Assembly (NCBI RefSeq): GCF_000208745.1
Contig: NC_030855.1
Span: 8,565,200 to 8,629,199 of the forward strand
Source: Theobroma cacao
Taxonomy: Eukaryota; Streptophyta; Magnoliopsida; Malvales; Malvaceae
Length of the DNA: 64,000 nt
Direction of reading: 5' to 3'
Positions 25,482 through 37,635 of the stretch are shown here, piece by piece; position 1 is the stretch's first letter; the number at the start of each line of letters is the position of its first letter. Below the pieces are notes generated by a model that saw only the letters and a program-made list of their open reading frames with translations, was not told the origin of the DNA and did not search any database. The position numbers and the translations under genes are program-made.

Positions 25482-28400
25482 ACTAGGATGTATATGGGAA
25501 TCTTTTGGTAGGATAGAAGTGGACTAGCACTATGACTATTAAGGAAAGATATTTATCTTAGTGGCATGGTTGATCATCTTAGATAATTGTTGAAGACTGA
25601 TGTGGAAAGTCATTAATGATTTTAGCAATTACCCTAATTAACAATGAATGTATTTTGCAGTACTAAGAAATGGATATCGATTAACATGATGAACTTTTGG
25701 AGTGATAACCCTAAATTTTGACGAGGTATAAATGCCATTTGAATTAATGATGTTGTTGGAGATTATTACTTATCGTAGTATGCGAGTTTTGATATGATTC
25801 TGAATGCAAAGCTAAATAAATAAAATTCTGGTTTATGGGACATACTACATCAGAGAAGATGATTCCCGAGCAAACACATTGAACTAGGGGACTATGTTAT
25901 AATAAGCGAGTTCAGTGTGTTGTAATTGCACGGGATATTGGGAGATATTGTGGTAAGACTAACAATTAATCATGGAGATGTGAAATTGGGAATCTTAACT
26001 GTGGTTACAATTCGAAAGGATATAGAAGAAATCAATGAAGCTCTAGATGACATTTTGAGCGATTAATGTGATAAAGTCAAAGGTTGTAAGCTTGAGGGTG
26101 GACGAAGTATAAAATGATGCCATAACATTATAGGAAGATAATCTAATGCAATTATGGTCCATTAGAGATAAATGAAAAAACTTGAAAAAGATAAATATTT
26201 TATTAATAAGGATTGTGAGTATAAGTGTAGTGAAAGATGAACTATTTTCGTGGTCTTTGTACTTGAAGTTAATAAACTATTGGAGTTATAAGACAAGGAA
26301 GATGATCAGTAATGGATAATGTAAATAGTGGGATACCATAAATAATAATTAATTATGTGTATGATGATGTATATATTGTTAATTCATTACACCATATGGG
26401 AAAGATGTCCTAAAGTGGGACTTGAAATACGTGGATTTTTGGATATGCTCTAGGAGGGAACTTCTGCATCCTAAATTCGAGATATCTTGATCTTATAACT
26501 GCAAGGACAAGATGTAATAATTAAGTGAATTATCCACTTTATAAATGTAATTGGTTGAGAACCTTTTTTGGCTAGAAAGCACGAGCAAATTGTGAGCGAC
26601 ATAAAGATTGGACTCACGAGTTGGAAAATGATCATTGGTTTTGATGTCCAGCTTCGTTATTGGGAGTCTTAAGTGCATTGGGGGAGTGTTAATATGAATA
26701 ATATGTTGACTGAAGTCAAATCTTAAGAAATAAAGTAAACCTTGTAAAAGGTTAAAGAGGAAGTGAGGGAAAGGTTAAATGAATGTATGAGATATTGATA
26801 AGAGATGTCAATACCAAGTGATAAGAGTGTGAATGAAGATTTCAAGGATGATATAGCAAATGAGTTTATATAGAATATTGCTATGAGAATATACTAATCT
26901 TATCTTGACTTTGTTGAAAGGAAAGGATTAGTAACAACACAAGTAAACTACGTGGTATGCTAGAAACCTTTGGAGATAAATTAAAGCATGAGTAGTTGTG
27001 CATGCCTTTATGGAAATGATATACTTGGAGTATGAAAGAACACATAAGTGATTAAGTGTTTCAAGAATGTTTAAACGCCTTTGAGAAAGAATTATAAATT
27101 ATACGAGATGAGTATAAGATGCGTGATTTTCAAACTTGCTAAGGAGCCAAATGGCTAAGTCACGAGTTAAGTGATCACCTGCTGTGAGACATAAGTTTAA
27201 GATAGATATCCCCAAGGAAATAATCAAGAGAAGTTCTGCCATAGATCTCGTGAAAGTAAGCATTAAGTTATATGATCATAAAAAGGAAGCCATAAGTTGA
27301 GAGTCATACTTGTATTGACATTGAAAAGTACTTGAGGAGAATCTAGTTTTAAGTCTTGAAATTTCAAGTACAATTTGTAAATTGGTTAAGGAAGAATGAT
27401 GTTATATTCGTATAAAATAGTGGAACGAAGGATGATAGAAGTTGACCTTGATAATGAAGTCGGATAATGAAACTTTCCTAATATATTATGGAAATTGGAA
27501 TTTGAAAATGCTTGAGCCATACATGATTCAAATGAGTCTAAGTTTTAAGTGACAAATCAATATCGGAATGCAAGAAGGATACAAGGTAATATAGAGGCAT
27601 GAAGGATAATCGAGGAAAAAGGATGACTCTTAGGAATTGTGGTATTGCATGAGATGCAATGATCAAGTTAAGATAAATCTTTGAGGCATCAATGGGATTA
27701 TAAAGCATACACACATAATAGATTATAATTCAATGGATTGACATTGTGATGCAATGATATATAGTATAAGGAAACTTAATCATATAATTGGAAATGATAA
27801 GAAGAGAGTATAAATATGTAAATGATGTGGAACTATGCACAAGCATGATGAGAATTTGTATGAATTGTGAAGATTATTCTATTGAATCTTGGTTATGGAT
27901 GGGAATGAACAAAGAGAAATTAGTCTGAAGGCATTTGAAAATAGAGACTCGTATACATAATGAGGAATATGGACATTTGAATGTGCGTGTATACTTATGT
28001 GTAGAGTTAGTGATGTACCCAACTAAAATGAAGAATGGTTTTAGTGGTTCGAGATTTGAACTCAATATATTTGATGAGTTGTATAGATAATGTGATGATC
28101 AAGAATCTTATTAAAGGTCGATTTATGGTGAGCTAAGGAATTTTAGGGAAATAGTTAAGGGAATGTAATTTATAGTGCGATTAAGCCATATGAGATGGAT
28201 TAATAGGATTAAGAAGATTGAAATTTTCTAAGTGCAATGTAAACATGAAGTATGTGAAAATAATTGAAGCCATTAATCTTCCCTAACGCTGAGGATATGT
28301 ACAGGAATAAGTATGGCGTGTTAATGATGCCGTAAACTACACATAGTGTATGAGGATAAGATGAATGAATGAAAGTCAAGAAATTTGATATGGAATGAAA

Positions 28401-28741
28401 TAATAAGATAGTGATTGGTATACCTAAATAAGTATAAAATGCGATTGAAATTGGTATGATTGAGAGGGAGTTATGGTTCAAGTTTAATGATAGTAATAGA
28501 AACATGCTTGGTGTCTCAATATAAGAGATCATAATTGTGAAGGTTACTGTTCATCTGATTTTAAAGGATAATAATAGACATAAGTGATGTACTCGAGTTG
28601 AATTTGAGGTAAATGAGATGAACAAATCGGAATTCCCTATAAAGGGGAAGACATAAGAAGTCGAGAATTAGATGAGACAACAATACACTTACCTTTTCTC
28701 TAAGTTCAGTAAATGAAATTTTGATGTCAAAATTTTATTTT
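25482..28741 (+). mobile_element. Non-coding interior of element 1, C-poor sense strand
   Basis: About 3.3 kb with no credible protein. Frames are short and no RT, RH or integrase motif is visible on either strand. The plus strand is strikingly poor in C and rich in G; one sampled 60-base line (27781) has 13 G and 4 C. Blocks are clearly related, on the opposite strand, to 43671-46888: for example 27120-27340 matches the reverse complement of about 45160-45320, and 28015-28095 matches about 44230-44315. Confidence 0.75.
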
Positions 28742-28749
28742 AAGGGGGA
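28742..28749 (+). other. Polypurine tract of element 1
   Basis: AAGGGGGA, preceded by a T-rich stretch and followed six bases later by the 3' LTR start. This is the expected position of the plus-strand primer. Confidence 0.8.
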
Positions 28750-28755
28750 TAGTAC

Positions 28756-31267
28756 TGTAAAGCCTGACTCTACAATATGTTTATTATGCCATTCTTACAT
28801 TAGAATGCATGTTTGCTCACTTGGGTACCTCGAAAATTGTTAAAGGACGACAACGTACCAAATGGTACAATTAAGTTAAATTAAGCCTCGAACTAGTCCA
28901 AATAGAGATTTTAAGATGAAATTGAGAATTTTAAAACCCTAGAATGACTTAAAATGGTGATTTGGAGTTCGAGGACCGATTTGGAGTCAAATTGGAGTTT
29001 TCATGATCTAGGGGCAAAATGGTCATTTTACCACCCAAGGTTAAAATTGGAATGTTGGAAGACGTTTTTGATTAAGATTGACTATTTAGAACATAATTTG
29101 AGTTTGAGAAGTGAAAAATTTTAATTTAGGCATTTTTCGAGCATAAAGGGTAAAATAGTCATTTTGCCACCCCATGGGCAAAATTGTAATTTTACACCAC
29201 CCAAAACTTGTCCAGCACATGGATTTTACCCAATATTATCATGGATAATTGAAGGATTTTATGTGGTGGAGAAAGAAAGCTTAATAGTTAAGAATTTAAA
29301 AATCGACCAATGCTAAGGTAACAAGTGTCAAGCTTTTATTTCTTTATTATTTTCCTTATAAATTAGCACAAAATCAACCTATTTCTCATTCTTATGGCCA
29401 GCCATAGCAAGAACAAAGGAAGAAAAGAAGAACAAAAATCCTAGAGTGAAAATTCAAGAGAAAATTGGTGGATTTCAATTAATCAAGCAATCAAAGGTAA
29501 AATTTCTTGATTTTTACTTGTGATCAATCTTTCCCACGCATTCTTTTGCATTTTCCATGGTTGAATCACATGATTTCATGATGGGTCTCTTGCTGGCCGA
29601 ACACTTAGAGAGAGATTTTAATGGTTGTTTTGATTAGATTTTAAGATATTCTAGTGTTTTTAGTTGATTAGTGATGTGTAGCATGAAAATCAAGCAAGAA
29701 AAATTCATGTTCTTCCATAACCCTCATTGGCCGAATTCTCCATGTGGAATATTGATGATGACTTTGATTTTTTTTTTTCAAGTGAATTGGTTAGGAAATG
29801 ATGAATTATGGTGAGAAAATCAAGTAGGAAAAACCATAGTGTTGATGCACCCACCATGGCCGAACTTCTCAAGAGAAAATGTGAAAATGATTTTGCTAAA
29901 TTTTTTGCTATTTGACTTGTGTTTGATGGTTTGGTGAATTGGAAGAAAAATGGAGTAATTGGAGACTGTTTTCTATGTTATAAATCATGGTTTGAATTGA
30001 ATGGCTTATGATAATGTGGGCATGAGTGGCTGGACTAGTAATTGTGCTAAACATATATGAACTATTGTTTGCCTTGATAGGCTGGATAATGATAAAATTG
30101 CCATGTCATGCTGTTGAATTTTATTGAATTGGTGGGTTATAGATTGGTCACCGCAGTGGCGGGTTCTGTGGACCAACCTATTAGAGAGGCACGAAATCTT
30201 GTTATATTCTAACCTCGATTGGAGAGGTGCGTAAGGTAACTCCCGAGGTAAAACTTTAGAGTTCACTTCATGTTAAACCACCACGTGAGGGTGAACTCAG
30301 CCAATGCTACGGAACGGCTATGTTTTCAAAATAAAAACATGATTTATGCGTACATAACTTTTTAACAACCTTGGTAGACTTGGTTGGGATAGCCCTCGGC
30401 CAAGGTATCCCTTACAACTGAGTATGAGAATAATTTTGGCACAAGCCAAGTTTTAAGAAATTCATAAGCCATGTTGATTACTCGATTTAAATGAATTGAT
30501 TTTAATTTGTTGAAATGAGTTGAAAAGTGATGAATTACAGTATGATGATTTATTTCATTTGTCTCCATTTAGTCGACTTTAGATATTTTGGATGATGTTT
30601 GTTTACTCACTGAGATTATATAATCTCAGCACCCTTCTTTCTACCACTTTCAGGCTCAGAATAGTCGGTAGATAGCTCATTTCATTAAAAGCTACCGTTG
30701 GATTTGCATCCTGCAAACTGCAGGTTCATAGCCTTTATTACTTTTGGTTATTCGAGGGCCCACTTGTTATTGTGAATTAAATCTTATACTTTGGTTATTT
30801 GTATTACAGTATGTATGAATTTATTTAGCTTTTTATGCTACAAAAATTATTTACCGATAACTCTATAAATATTGTTTTATAAGAAAATAGAATATTTTAT
30901 TGAATATTTTTATTATATTCAAAAAGGTATAGTTTCACTTTAAATGAATGTTTTAGACATCTAAACTTATTTTTTATTATGAAATATGTGTTATCCACTC
31001 GCATACTACATTTTTAGTTGGTTTCGAGATTTTGAGGAAAAATGACCAAAATGTCCCTATGAGAAAAAATTTATTTTTCTATTGTTTTGATTTGGAAATA
31101 GTTTATAATCTCTCAAAACATGATACTTAACAACTGTTGCTCACAGGGGAGGTGCGAAAATTGATATTAAAGCCTTGCAAGGTTCCGGTTGGCATTTCAG
31201 GCAATGAATGTCCATTGGGATGTCGCGACGGTTGTCACGAGCTCGAAGGGAGTACCGGGTTGTGACA
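28756..31267 (+). repeat. 3' LTR of element 1 (group A)
   Basis: The 2512-bp LTR runs from TGTAAAGCCTGACTC to ACCGGGTTGTGACA. It is collinear with the 5' LTR, including the TATA-like box at 29357-29364 and GGCCAGCC in place of GGCCGGCC. The right-hand duplication ACTTT leads directly into satellite. Confidence 0.92.
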
Positions 31268-33751
31268 ACTTTTCTAGTTGATGGATGGCATTCGCTTCAT
31301 GTTTCCCAATGCAAACATTGAATTATGATTGCTTTTAACCAAAATTGAAAATGATTTTTATTTAAAATCGTTTATAAGATTATAAAACCATTTATAGCAA
31401 TTAACAAGACTTTCGATGGCATGCATGACTATAAATGGAGTTTTCTTATCGATTGATGGCATCCGTTTCACTTTTTTTGATGCAAACATCCAATTATAAT
31501 TGATTTTAACCAAAAACAAAAAAGATTTTGATTTAAAATCATGTATAAGACCTTCGAAGGCATGAGTGACAATAAATGGACTTTTCATGTAAATAGATGG
31601 CTTTAGCTTCACGTTTCTTAATGGAAACATCCAATTATTATATGTTTTAATGAAAAATGAAAAAAATTTTGATTTCAGATCCTTTATAAGATTATAAACG
31701 ACTTAAAGTGAGTAATAAGGCTTTCGAAGGCATATGTGACGATAAATGAACTTTTCTTGTCAATGGATGGCATTCACTTCATGTTTGCCAATACAAACAT
31801 CCAATTATGATTGATTTTAACCCAAATTGAAGAAGATTTCTATTTAAAATTGTTTATGAGATTATAAAACCATTAAAAGCGAGTAACAAGGCTTTCGATG
31901 GCATAAGTGACTATAAATGGAGTTTTCTTGTCAATGGATGGCATTTGCTGTACGTTTCCTAATGCAAACATCCAATTATAATTGATTTTAACCAAAAATG
32001 AAAAAGATTTTGATTTAAAATCAATTATAAGATTATAAAACCATTTAAAGCGAGTAATAAGGCTTTTGATGGCATGAATGACTATAAATGAACTTTTTTT
32101 CTCAATGGCCCCCTTTATGTTTCTTAATGCAAACATCCAATTATGATCAATTTTAACAAAAAATGAAACATATTTTGATTTAAAATCATTGATAAGATTA
32201 ACTATTTAAAGTGAGTAACAAGGCTTCTGATGGCATGAGTGAATGTAAATGGACTTTTCTTCTCAGTTGATGCCATCCACTTCATGTTTTCTTAAGCAAA
32301 CATCCAATTATAAGGGACTTTAACAAAAAACAAAAAAGATTTTGATTCAAAATCATTTATAAGATTATAAAACCATTTAAATCGACTAACAAGGATTTTG
32401 ATGGCATGAATGACTATAAATGGACTTTTCCTCTCAATGGATGGCATTTGCTTCATGTTCCCCGATGCAAACATCCAATTATAATTGATTTTGTCAAAAA
32501 ATAAAAACTATTTTGATTTAAAATCATTTATAAGATTATGAAACCATTTAAAGCAAGTAACAAAGCTTTCAAAGCCAAGAGTGACTATAAATGGATTTTT
32601 TTTGTCAATGTATGGCTTTCGTTTCACGTTTCTCGATGCAATCATCCAATTATGATCTGTTTTAACCAAAAATGAAAAAAGTTTTGATTTAAAATCATTT
32701 TTAAGAGTATTATACCACTTAAATTGAGTAATAAGGTTTTCGAAGGCGTGAGCAACTATAAATGGACTTTTCTTGTTAATGGATGGCTTCTGATTCATGT
32801 TTCCTTATACAAACATCCAATTATAATTATTTTAACCGAAATACAAACAAGATTTTGATTTAAACTGATTTATAAGAATATAAAACCATTTAAAACGAGT
32901 AACAAGGCTTTCGATAGCATGAGTGATTATACTTGGACTTTCCTTCTCAATGGATGGCATTCACTTCATGCTTCCCAATGGAAACATGCAATTATGATTT
33001 GTTTTAAACCAAAAATGAAAAAATTTTCGACTGAAATTCATTTATAAGATTATTAAACCACTTAAAGTGAGTAACAAGGCTTTCGAAGGTATTCGTGATT
33101 ATAAATGGACTTTTCTTGTCAATGGATAGCTTTCTTTTTACATTTCCTTATCAAAACATTCAATTGTGGTTGATTTTATCCTAAAAGGAAAAATATTTTG
33201 ATTTAAAATCATTTATAAGATTATCAAACCATTTAAAGCGAGCAAGAAGACTTGCGATGGCATGAATGATATAAATGGATGGCATTCACTTCATGTTTCT
33301 TGATGCATACATCCTTTTGTGATTGATTTTAACCAAAAACAAAAATATTTTGATAAAAAAATCATTGATAAGATTCTAAAACAATTTAAAGCGAGTAACA
33401 AGGCTTTTGAAGGCATGAGTGACTATAAATGGACTTTTCTTGTCAATGGATGGCTTTCAAAGGCATGAGTGACAATAAATGGACTTTTGACGTTTCCCAA
33501 TACAAACATCCAATTATGATTTATTTAAAAAAAAGTTTTCGATTTAAAATCATTTATAAGATTATAAAAGCATTTAAAGTGAGTAACAATGCTTTCGATG
33601 GCATGATGACTATAAATATACTTTTTTTGTTAGTGGATGGCATTCGCTTCACATTATGATCGATTTTAACCAAAAGCAAAAAAATATTTGACTTAAAATC
33701 ATTTATAATATTGTAAAGCCATTTAAAGTGAATACTAAGGCTTTTGAAGGC
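31268..33751 (+). repeat. 171-bp satellite array, segment 4
   Basis: About fourteen to fifteen monomers in the same orientation. One is partially duplicated: AAAGGCATGAGTGAC recurs within ~50 bp near 33410-33470. The array ends in mid-monomer at GGCTTTTGAAGGC, where retroelement pol sequence begins without an LTR or duplication. Confidence 0.93.
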
Positions 33752-33777
33752 CTACTTCGAGATTTGGAAATGGTTGT

Positions 33778-35865
33778 TGTAGTACCCCTTACTTAGATAA
33801 GGTGGCTAATAAAGCTTACATGTGAAACCTCGACCTTCATAAAAGAGTATTTTGGACCTTAAGGTGGCTGCTTAAGGGAACTCTTTCAGAGGATTTTGGA
33901 CCTTTTCCTAGTGTTAAAAGAGTAAAAGATTGCACAAGAAGAAGAGAAAGACAAGTGGCATTGCTAAGGCCATTATTGTAATTTCATGAACAATTGGATA
34001 AGTTTTAACTATAAATATCTTCATTCTCCAGCACCATCCTCAGATTTCCAACACTTCATCTTCTTCTTTTTCCTCTCATCCCACATTTCCTCACCTTCCA
34101 TGGGAGCACTCTTCAAGCTTCCATAACCTTCTCATGTTAGCCTTCATTTTCATGCTTTTGTGCATTTTTTTTTTTAGAACCTCTTATGCTCTTTCACTCT
34201 TTCACCTTAAAACCCTTGAAATGTCTTAGATCAATACTTTCTCTCACTAACTAGGGTTTTAGAGAAAGAAAGAAAGACCTTCAATAATAGTTTGGGAATT
34301 GTTGATGAGATATTCAATTGCAAATATAGCAAGGTGAGAATTTAAATTGAGTTGATATTTAGTTGTTGAGAATGATTAATACTTAGATTTATGAGTGTTT
34401 TGAAGTTGAGGTAGTTTATTCATTTTGGTGTGATTATAATAGTGCAAATAATTAGCCACTTGATGGTAGTTGGAAGCTAGTTAGGAATAACTACTAGAAC
34501 ATGATTTAGGAGATAGCTTTTGGAATTATGGTTATGTGATTGAGTTAATTATGATGTTAATGTGTGATAAGTTCCACCAAAACCCCATATCACCATTCAG
34601 GGAATTTGTGGAATTTGGAGCTACTTTAAGAATCAACAAAGACAGGTGAGTGGACTTGCATTTCAAAATTTGTTTTGGGAATGTAAAGGTAATTGTACAA
34701 ACATTTGAAAAATTTTATCCAACTTTTCTTTGAAAATGTACCTTGGGAACAAGCCTTTGGTGAAGTGTTTTTATCTTGTGAAAATGTACTATATAAATGG
34801 TTTATGTGTTATCACAATATGATGATATGTATAATATGCATTGGGTGTTTTTTTCGTATGTTGATATGGACCCGGCTATGTGCGAGTAGGAGTGCGCATA
34901 TGCCGATGATGAGCCGGCTATGTGCGAGTAGGAGTGCGCATAAGCCGATGCTGACCCAGCCATGTGCTAGTGCGGAGTGCACATGAGCTGATGACGATGG
35001 GAGAGTGTGCATGGTGATGGATATATATTTATATATATATATACATATATGTTTGCACATGTGTGACTCAATGTATGTGGAATCTTGCTTGCTGAACCTT
35101 GAGCATTTTTTTTTTGTGTTCCAAATTGATTTGCATTGTAGTGAAATGGTTTATTTGGGATGAAAGGAAGTCTTCCTTGTTGCTCTGTTTCTCATTGCAG
35201 GGAGAATGAAACTTTCTGTTCCGCTTATCATTTGGCTGGTTTTTGCCAAATTTTCCACTTCTCCAATTTCATGTTGAATATGAATTCTCTATCGTCACAT
35301 GATTTAGCAACCAAGGGTTCAATTGAGGGTTTAATAAGTACTTAAGCTAAAGTGCATCGTTTTCAAATAAGTGCATTATGATTTCAAACTTTTCCTTATT
35401 ATATTGCTTGTTCCCTTCCTATGTTCACTCACTAAGTTTGTACTCACGTTTTTAAAATTCATGTTTTAGGTTTCCTAAGTTAAATGTGATTGGATCCTAG
35501 AACGAGGTGCTCCTCCCTATACATTGCTCGGTAAGTTTAACTTGACACTAAGTGTTATCAATCGTGCCTAGAGTCACTTCACTGACAGTTAAGGTCTAAT
35601 TATGTATATATGAATATTTAATGTGAAACATTAAGAATCATTTGTTAATCTATTTATGAATATATTGGTAGATGATGCCATTATGAATGTATGATTGGTT
35701 TTTATAAATCATTTTCAAAGAAACGGTATTTGAACATTTCGAGCTTTGGATTATAAAGGAATAGGGATTAATGTATAAGATCAATTAAGTAGGCTTGCTT
35801 GGGCTTAGTGGGCTGAGCCCATTGGGCCCTTGTGCCGGTCATGACTCGGGATTTGGGTTGTGACA
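33778..35865 (+). mobile_element. Solo LTR, group B variant, inside chromovirus pol
   Basis: The 2088-bp LTR runs from TGTAGTACCCC to TGGGTTGTGACA. The flanks GTTGT and GTTGC are a decayed 5-bp duplication, and the pol reading frame joins across them, confirming both ends. Only about 45 bp of the TGTAATACC-type module remains before an internal TGTGAAACCTC. It carries a TATA box at 34010-34017, a minisatellite at 34867-34995 and weak palindrome remnants near 35130-35215. Confidence 0.88.
34867..34995 (+). repeat. ~42-bp minisatellite in LTR
   Basis: Three units of GACCCGGCTATGTGCGAGTA-type sequence with GGAGTGCGCATAAGCCGATG spacing. It sits in the same place as in the other group B LTRs and is followed by a TA-rich run (35020-35050). 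Confidence 0.75.
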
Positions 35866-36979
35866 GTTGCCATAGTATTTACCTTGAAAATATGGAGGCA
35901 CTACTAGTATGGTGAGACTTATGAGATTTACACGAATCATAAGAGTCTCAAGTATATCTTTGAGCGGAGAGATCTCAACCTTAGGTAGTGTCGATGGTTA
36001 AAGTTGCTTAAGGATTATGACTATATGATACTATATCTATCACAACCCAAATCTTGGGCCATGACAGACGCATGGGCCTAATGAGCATAGCCCACTAAGC
36101 CCAAGCAAGCCTTTTTATGCAATCCCGATCATCATTCCCAACCATCATTTCTAAAACCACATATTGTAATTCTCAACTATAAATATTTCAGTAACATTTT
36201 ATAGCAACCCAATATTCACATTTGTATTATGTTAAAATAATGTCACCCGTTTTCCAACCTATAATGGCATCAGTAATCAAATATAAATATTTGATTTTTA
36301 ACATGAATCTTAGTGGTCTACATTACTTATACGTATACTTAAGCATAAGTGTCACAACTCAAATTTCGGGCCATGATCGGTTCATGGACCGAATGGATGT
36401 AGCGTACTAAGCCCAAGCAAGCCTATTTATATGACCTGTTCATCATTCCATCCAAAGTTGCTAAGGTCACATTTCATAATACCAATTCAAAATAATGCTA
36501 ACCGTTGCCAATTCATAGTGGCATTACCAATCAAAATATACATATATCGTCTAAAACATACATCTTAATAATTTACATTGGGGTTTGTCTATACACAACA
36601 AAAGGGATACTTGACTTCCAACGAAAAGACTCGGGGGAAAGTACAGCTATTGAATGCTGAGATACCTATCAAGGAGACAAATCTACGAGGACACCTTGAC
36701 CTAGTTACCGACTGCCTCCTGATCTGAAAACATGAAGTTGAAAATAGTGAGTATAAACCCAATGAGTGAACAAAGGAAGGGAACAAGCAAATGATAAGAA
36801 AAGTTTAAGAAATCATGATGCACTTCCAAAACAATGCAATTTAATTTAATTGTTATTAAAACCCCTCATTAAATTGTTAATTGGTTAATCACTTGATGAT
36901 GAAGGATCCATACATAACAAAGAAATTGAAGAGTGAAAACTTTTGTCGCATGCACGCAAGTCAAGTGAAATGATAAGGT

Positions 36980-37250
36980 CCTTGCTGCAACGGAAAGGCA
37001 TTCTCGCTGTAGTGAAATTTAGGCTCAAATTATTAGCTAGTCGAGGGTTTCTCACTAGAACCCCTCATTTCAAACTTAATTAATTAATTCCTTGATATTG
37101 GAAGTCCACGATCAATTATGGTGCTTAAGAAGTGGAAAATACGGTAGCAACCAAACAGGGTAACAAGCATGACAGAAGCTTTCTCGTTACAGCGAGAATG
37201 AATTCTTGCTACAGCAAAATTCCCTGTAGACATCTCACTGCAGCGAGAAA
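36980..37250. repeat. 18-bp palindrome cluster (decayed)
   Basis: Several copies of CTGCAGCGAGAA / TTCTCGTTACAGCGAGAA-type sequence, some with AC-spaced centres. It occupies the position expected for a minus-strand group B LTR. Confidence 0.65.
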
Positions 37251-37439
37251 TAGAACACCAAGAAAAATTATCATTAAGTCATGCAAAAGCCATCCTGCTG
37301 GAATGACAAAATCAACTTGAAAATACTCAACAATTTTCTAGGTTCAACATGCAAGATTTCACATACATTACAACCATATACCATATTCTTGAACTTTCTA
37401 TTGCATAAATATATATATATATACATACATAACCACCAA

Positions 37440-37635
37440 TACCACCACCGCCTCACCCAGCTCATGTGCAACCCCCACATCGTGCACATAGCTCGAGTCA
37501 TCATGTGCATCCCCCATCATGCACAACTAATACCACCGTGTGCATCACCCACATCGCGCACAAGTAATATCATCATCCACACTCCCACACTCATCATCAC
37601 TAGCATGTGCTCCCCCACATCGCGCACATGCTCGA
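37440..37635 (-). repeat. Minisatellite in minus-strand LTR
   Basis: Repeated ATGTGCAACCCCCACATCG / CGCACA blocks, the reverse complement of the plus-strand TGTGCGAGTAGGGAGTGCG type. An open frame spans it but is biased by the repeat and is not taken as a gene. Confidence 0.7.

Larger units (their letters stand above)
19103..31267 (+). mobile_element. Complete non-autonomous LTR retrotransposon (element 1)
   Basis: Two group A LTRs (2495 and 2512 bp) in direct orientation flank a primer-binding site, a ~4.2-kb interior (after removal of a nested solo LTR) and a polypurine tract. The TSD ACTTT (19098-19102, 31268-31272) lies within one satellite monomer. No reverse transcriptase, RNase H, protease or integrase frame is recognisable. 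The organisation fits a large retrotransposon derivative that would depend on enzymes supplied in trans. In a ~240-bp stretch near the 5' end (19131- against 28785-) I count 14 differences between the LTRs, so the insertion is not recent. Confidence 0.9.
33752..36037 (+). pseudogene. RT/RNase H fragment of chromovirus pol, split by an LTR
   Basis: Removal of the LTR at 33778-35865 joins a frame reading DLEM.. before it and VAIVFTLKIWRHY after it, followed by YEIYTNHKSLKYIF and a tryptophan-containing block ending KDYDYMILY. This is the characteristic RT-to-RNase H region of plant Ty3 pol; the equivalents in functional elements are DLELAAVVFALK and YTDHKSLKY. A one-base frameshift lies at about 33760. 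There are in-frame stops in the WRHY region and at 35986-35988 (TAG where the family has Gln). The fragment is cut at 36037 by the next insertion and continues at 59434. Confidence 0.85.
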
